A stretch of 64,000 nt of DNA, from contig NZ_JAFLNL010000001.1 in the NCBI RefSeq assembly GCF_017313785.1, positions 372,001 through 436,000 on the forward strand, given 5' to 3'. The DNA comes from Flagellimonas aurea. GTDB lineage: Bacteria; Bacteroidota; Bacteroidia; Flavobacteriales; Flavobacteriaceae. A program made the position numbers and the translations under genes. Below are positions 62,912 through 64,000 of this stretch, piece after piece (the stretch's first letter is position 1; each line of letters begins with the position of its first letter). The notes below the pieces were generated by a model. It ran no database searches. It was not told the origin of the DNA and was given only the letters and a program-made list of their open reading frames with translations.

Positions 62912-64000
62912 TTAGAATAGTATTGCTTTGAGCTTGACGTGCCAGGACCTTCCCGGTTTTTGTACCCCAAAATTGTCAAAGACCCTTTTGTCCAAAAGGT
63001 TATGGGCCTCCAAGGTCAAGGTGTATTTTCTACTTTTATCGGTATAGGATACCCCTGCGTGCTGTACCCATTGTTCAGGGATGGTCAGTTTGTCCTCCCT
63101 TCTGCCATCGATTTCCCAATAGCGAAAGAATTCATGTACATACTGTGCGGTCCACCAAATCTGTAAGAGGTCAGTATCCCCCAGCAATCCAGTTTGGGTG
63201 AACTGTAGTTCCCCATTGCCGAAGAGGTAGGGCCTATTGGGAAGGCGGGCACCAAAATAGCGGTTGCTGGACACCCCGGCATCCTCCTTGTCCGATCGGT
63301 TACGGAGATCTTGGTAGGTAGCGTTCAATGTCAGTGACACCTTTTTGATGGGATAGATCTTCACTTCACCCTCAACTCCCATGATCCGTGCCTTCAACAG
63401 GTTCTCATAGGTGCTCAGCACGGGCGGGGGCACGGCCTGTAGTATGATGATATCCTTCACCTCTCTAAAAAAACCATTGACCTCGGCCGTCCATTTGGTC
63501 CTTTTGTACTGGATCCCCAAATTGATGTTATGGCTCCGCTCCGGCCTCAGGTCCGGGTTTGCCGCTACGGCCACACTGAAGTCCCCCAAGGTCTCCACAC
63601 GGTCGGGAAGCCGTGTCGCATATTCATAGGACAGTTTCCCCGTAAAATCCGTGCTCGGTTTCCAGGAAAAGGACTGCATGGCCCCAAATTCGTTGTTCTG
63701 CTGTCGGGTACTGACGGCTTCCCCTTCCACAATTTCAAATCCCTTGGCGTGGTAGTGGTACCATTTAATACCGGTCAAGCTTGTCAGGTTTTTATCAAAA
63801 AGTTCCTTTTCAAGGCCAATACCGATATTCAGTTTACCGATACGTATCGGTCGTGCAAAATGATCCTCCCCGTAGAACGCTTCGGCCACGGGGTCTTCAC
63901 CCACCCTTTTATAAAGGGATCCCACCCCGTTCAGGGTCCATTCGGTATTCCCGTTTGGTGCATAGGTGAACTGCAGCCTCCCCGTGCCATTGTTCCCCGT
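62912..64000 (-). CDS. TonB-dependent receptor (C-terminal part; 5' end outside window)
   Basis: 363 codons, open to the window edge, ending SWHVKLKAILF at 62912. It is the C-terminal half of a TonB-dependent barrel: repeated strands such as FTGKLSYEYATRLPDRVETL, NPDLRPERSHNINLGIQYKR and the closing YTLTLEAHNLLDKRVFDNFG are typical of siderophore/metal receptors rather than SusC proteins. It heads the operon with DUF4374, the ABC module, DUF5916 and MATE. Confidence 0.9.
   Translation of the reverse strand, partial: TGNNGTGRLQFTYAPNGNTEWTLNGVGSLYKRVGEDPVAEAFYGEDHFARPIRIGKLNIGIGLEKELFDKNLTSLTGIKWYHYHAKGFEIVEGEAVSTRQQNNEFGAMQSFSWKPSTDFTGKLSYEYATRLPDRVETLGDFSVAVAANPDLRPERSHNINLGIQYKRTKWTAEVNGFFREVKDIIILQAVPPPVLSTYENLLKARIMGVEGEVKIYPIKKVSLTLNATYQDLRNRSDKEDAGVSSNRYFGARLPNRPYLFGNGELQFTQTGLLGDTDLLQIWWTAQYVHEFFRYWEIDGRREDKLTIPEQWVQHAGVSYTDKSRKYTLTLEAHNLLDKRVFDNFGVQKPGRSWHVKLKAILF

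Overview
The window is chromosomal DNA of a Bacteroidota bacterium, most likely a marine, polymer-degrading member of the Flavobacteriaceae. This rests on three SusC/SusD outer-membrane pairs, Bacteroidota-typical families (DUF6520, DUF5916, DUF4374, DUF2723, DUF4832/DUF4874), tightly packed operons with 1-22 nt overlaps, and lipoproteins whose lipobox is followed by acidic residues. No rRNA, CRISPR array or complete tRNA was found. Family names come from recognising the translated sequence by eye; no database search was possible.

Layout. 1-2.8 kb: a PAS/AraC-type regulator (cut by the window edge), then a small cluster of a MauE/DoxX-like redox membrane protein, an exported protein of unknown family and a four-cysteine secreted peptide. 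2.8-9.5 kb (minus strand): SusC, SusD and a zinc metalloprotease, probably for peptides. 9.5-11.1 kb: a non-coding stretch with strong hairpins and one small HTH-like gene. 11.1-16.2 kb: a stress/detoxification cluster (Dps, two alpha/beta hydrolases, AraC, SnoaL-like, SDR, divergent HxlR regulator). 16.2-17.6 kb: decayed DNA with a truncated lipoprotein and a broken RNA-polymerase-alpha-CTD-like gene. 17.6-26.9 kb: a SusCD operon with three different phosphoesterases, facing a TetR regulator across two operator-like palindromes. 26.9-28.1 kb: the scar of a conjugative element (frameshifted traN next to a 21-nt tRNA 3'-end remnant).

29.6-49.5 kb is the most coherent system. Two operons converge at 39.57 kb. 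The plus operon encodes SusC, SusD, a GH109-like oxidoreductase/alpha-N-acetylgalactosaminidase, a DUF4874/DUF4832 protein, a PKD/CBM9-like lipoprotein and a NagX-like acetyltransferase. The minus operon encodes a GHMP sugar kinase, a nucleotidyltransferase, a UDP-sugar 4-epimerase, a sodium symporter, a NagB-LmbE fusion and a phosphohexosamine mutase. A LacI regulator lies outside the minus operon. The same pair of LacI-type palindromes (TGTGTACGTACACA and GTGTTATCGT..ACAC) precedes the plus operon and lies between the regulator and the minus operon. I infer an outer-membrane-to-cytoplasm route for GalNAc that runs through UDP-sugars: kinase, uridylyl transfer, 4-epimerisation, mutase, deacetylation, deamination to fructose-6-phosphate.

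49.5-64 kb: a DUF2723 membrane glycosyltransferase-like protein flanked by two frameshifted pseudogenes, a methyltransferase, and a long minus-strand operon reading TonB receptor (cut by the window edge), DUF4374 lipoprotein, ABC ATPase, two DUF3526 permeases, DUF5916 outer-membrane protein and MATE exporter. The first five genes look like metal-chelate uptake or sensing plus an ABC module.
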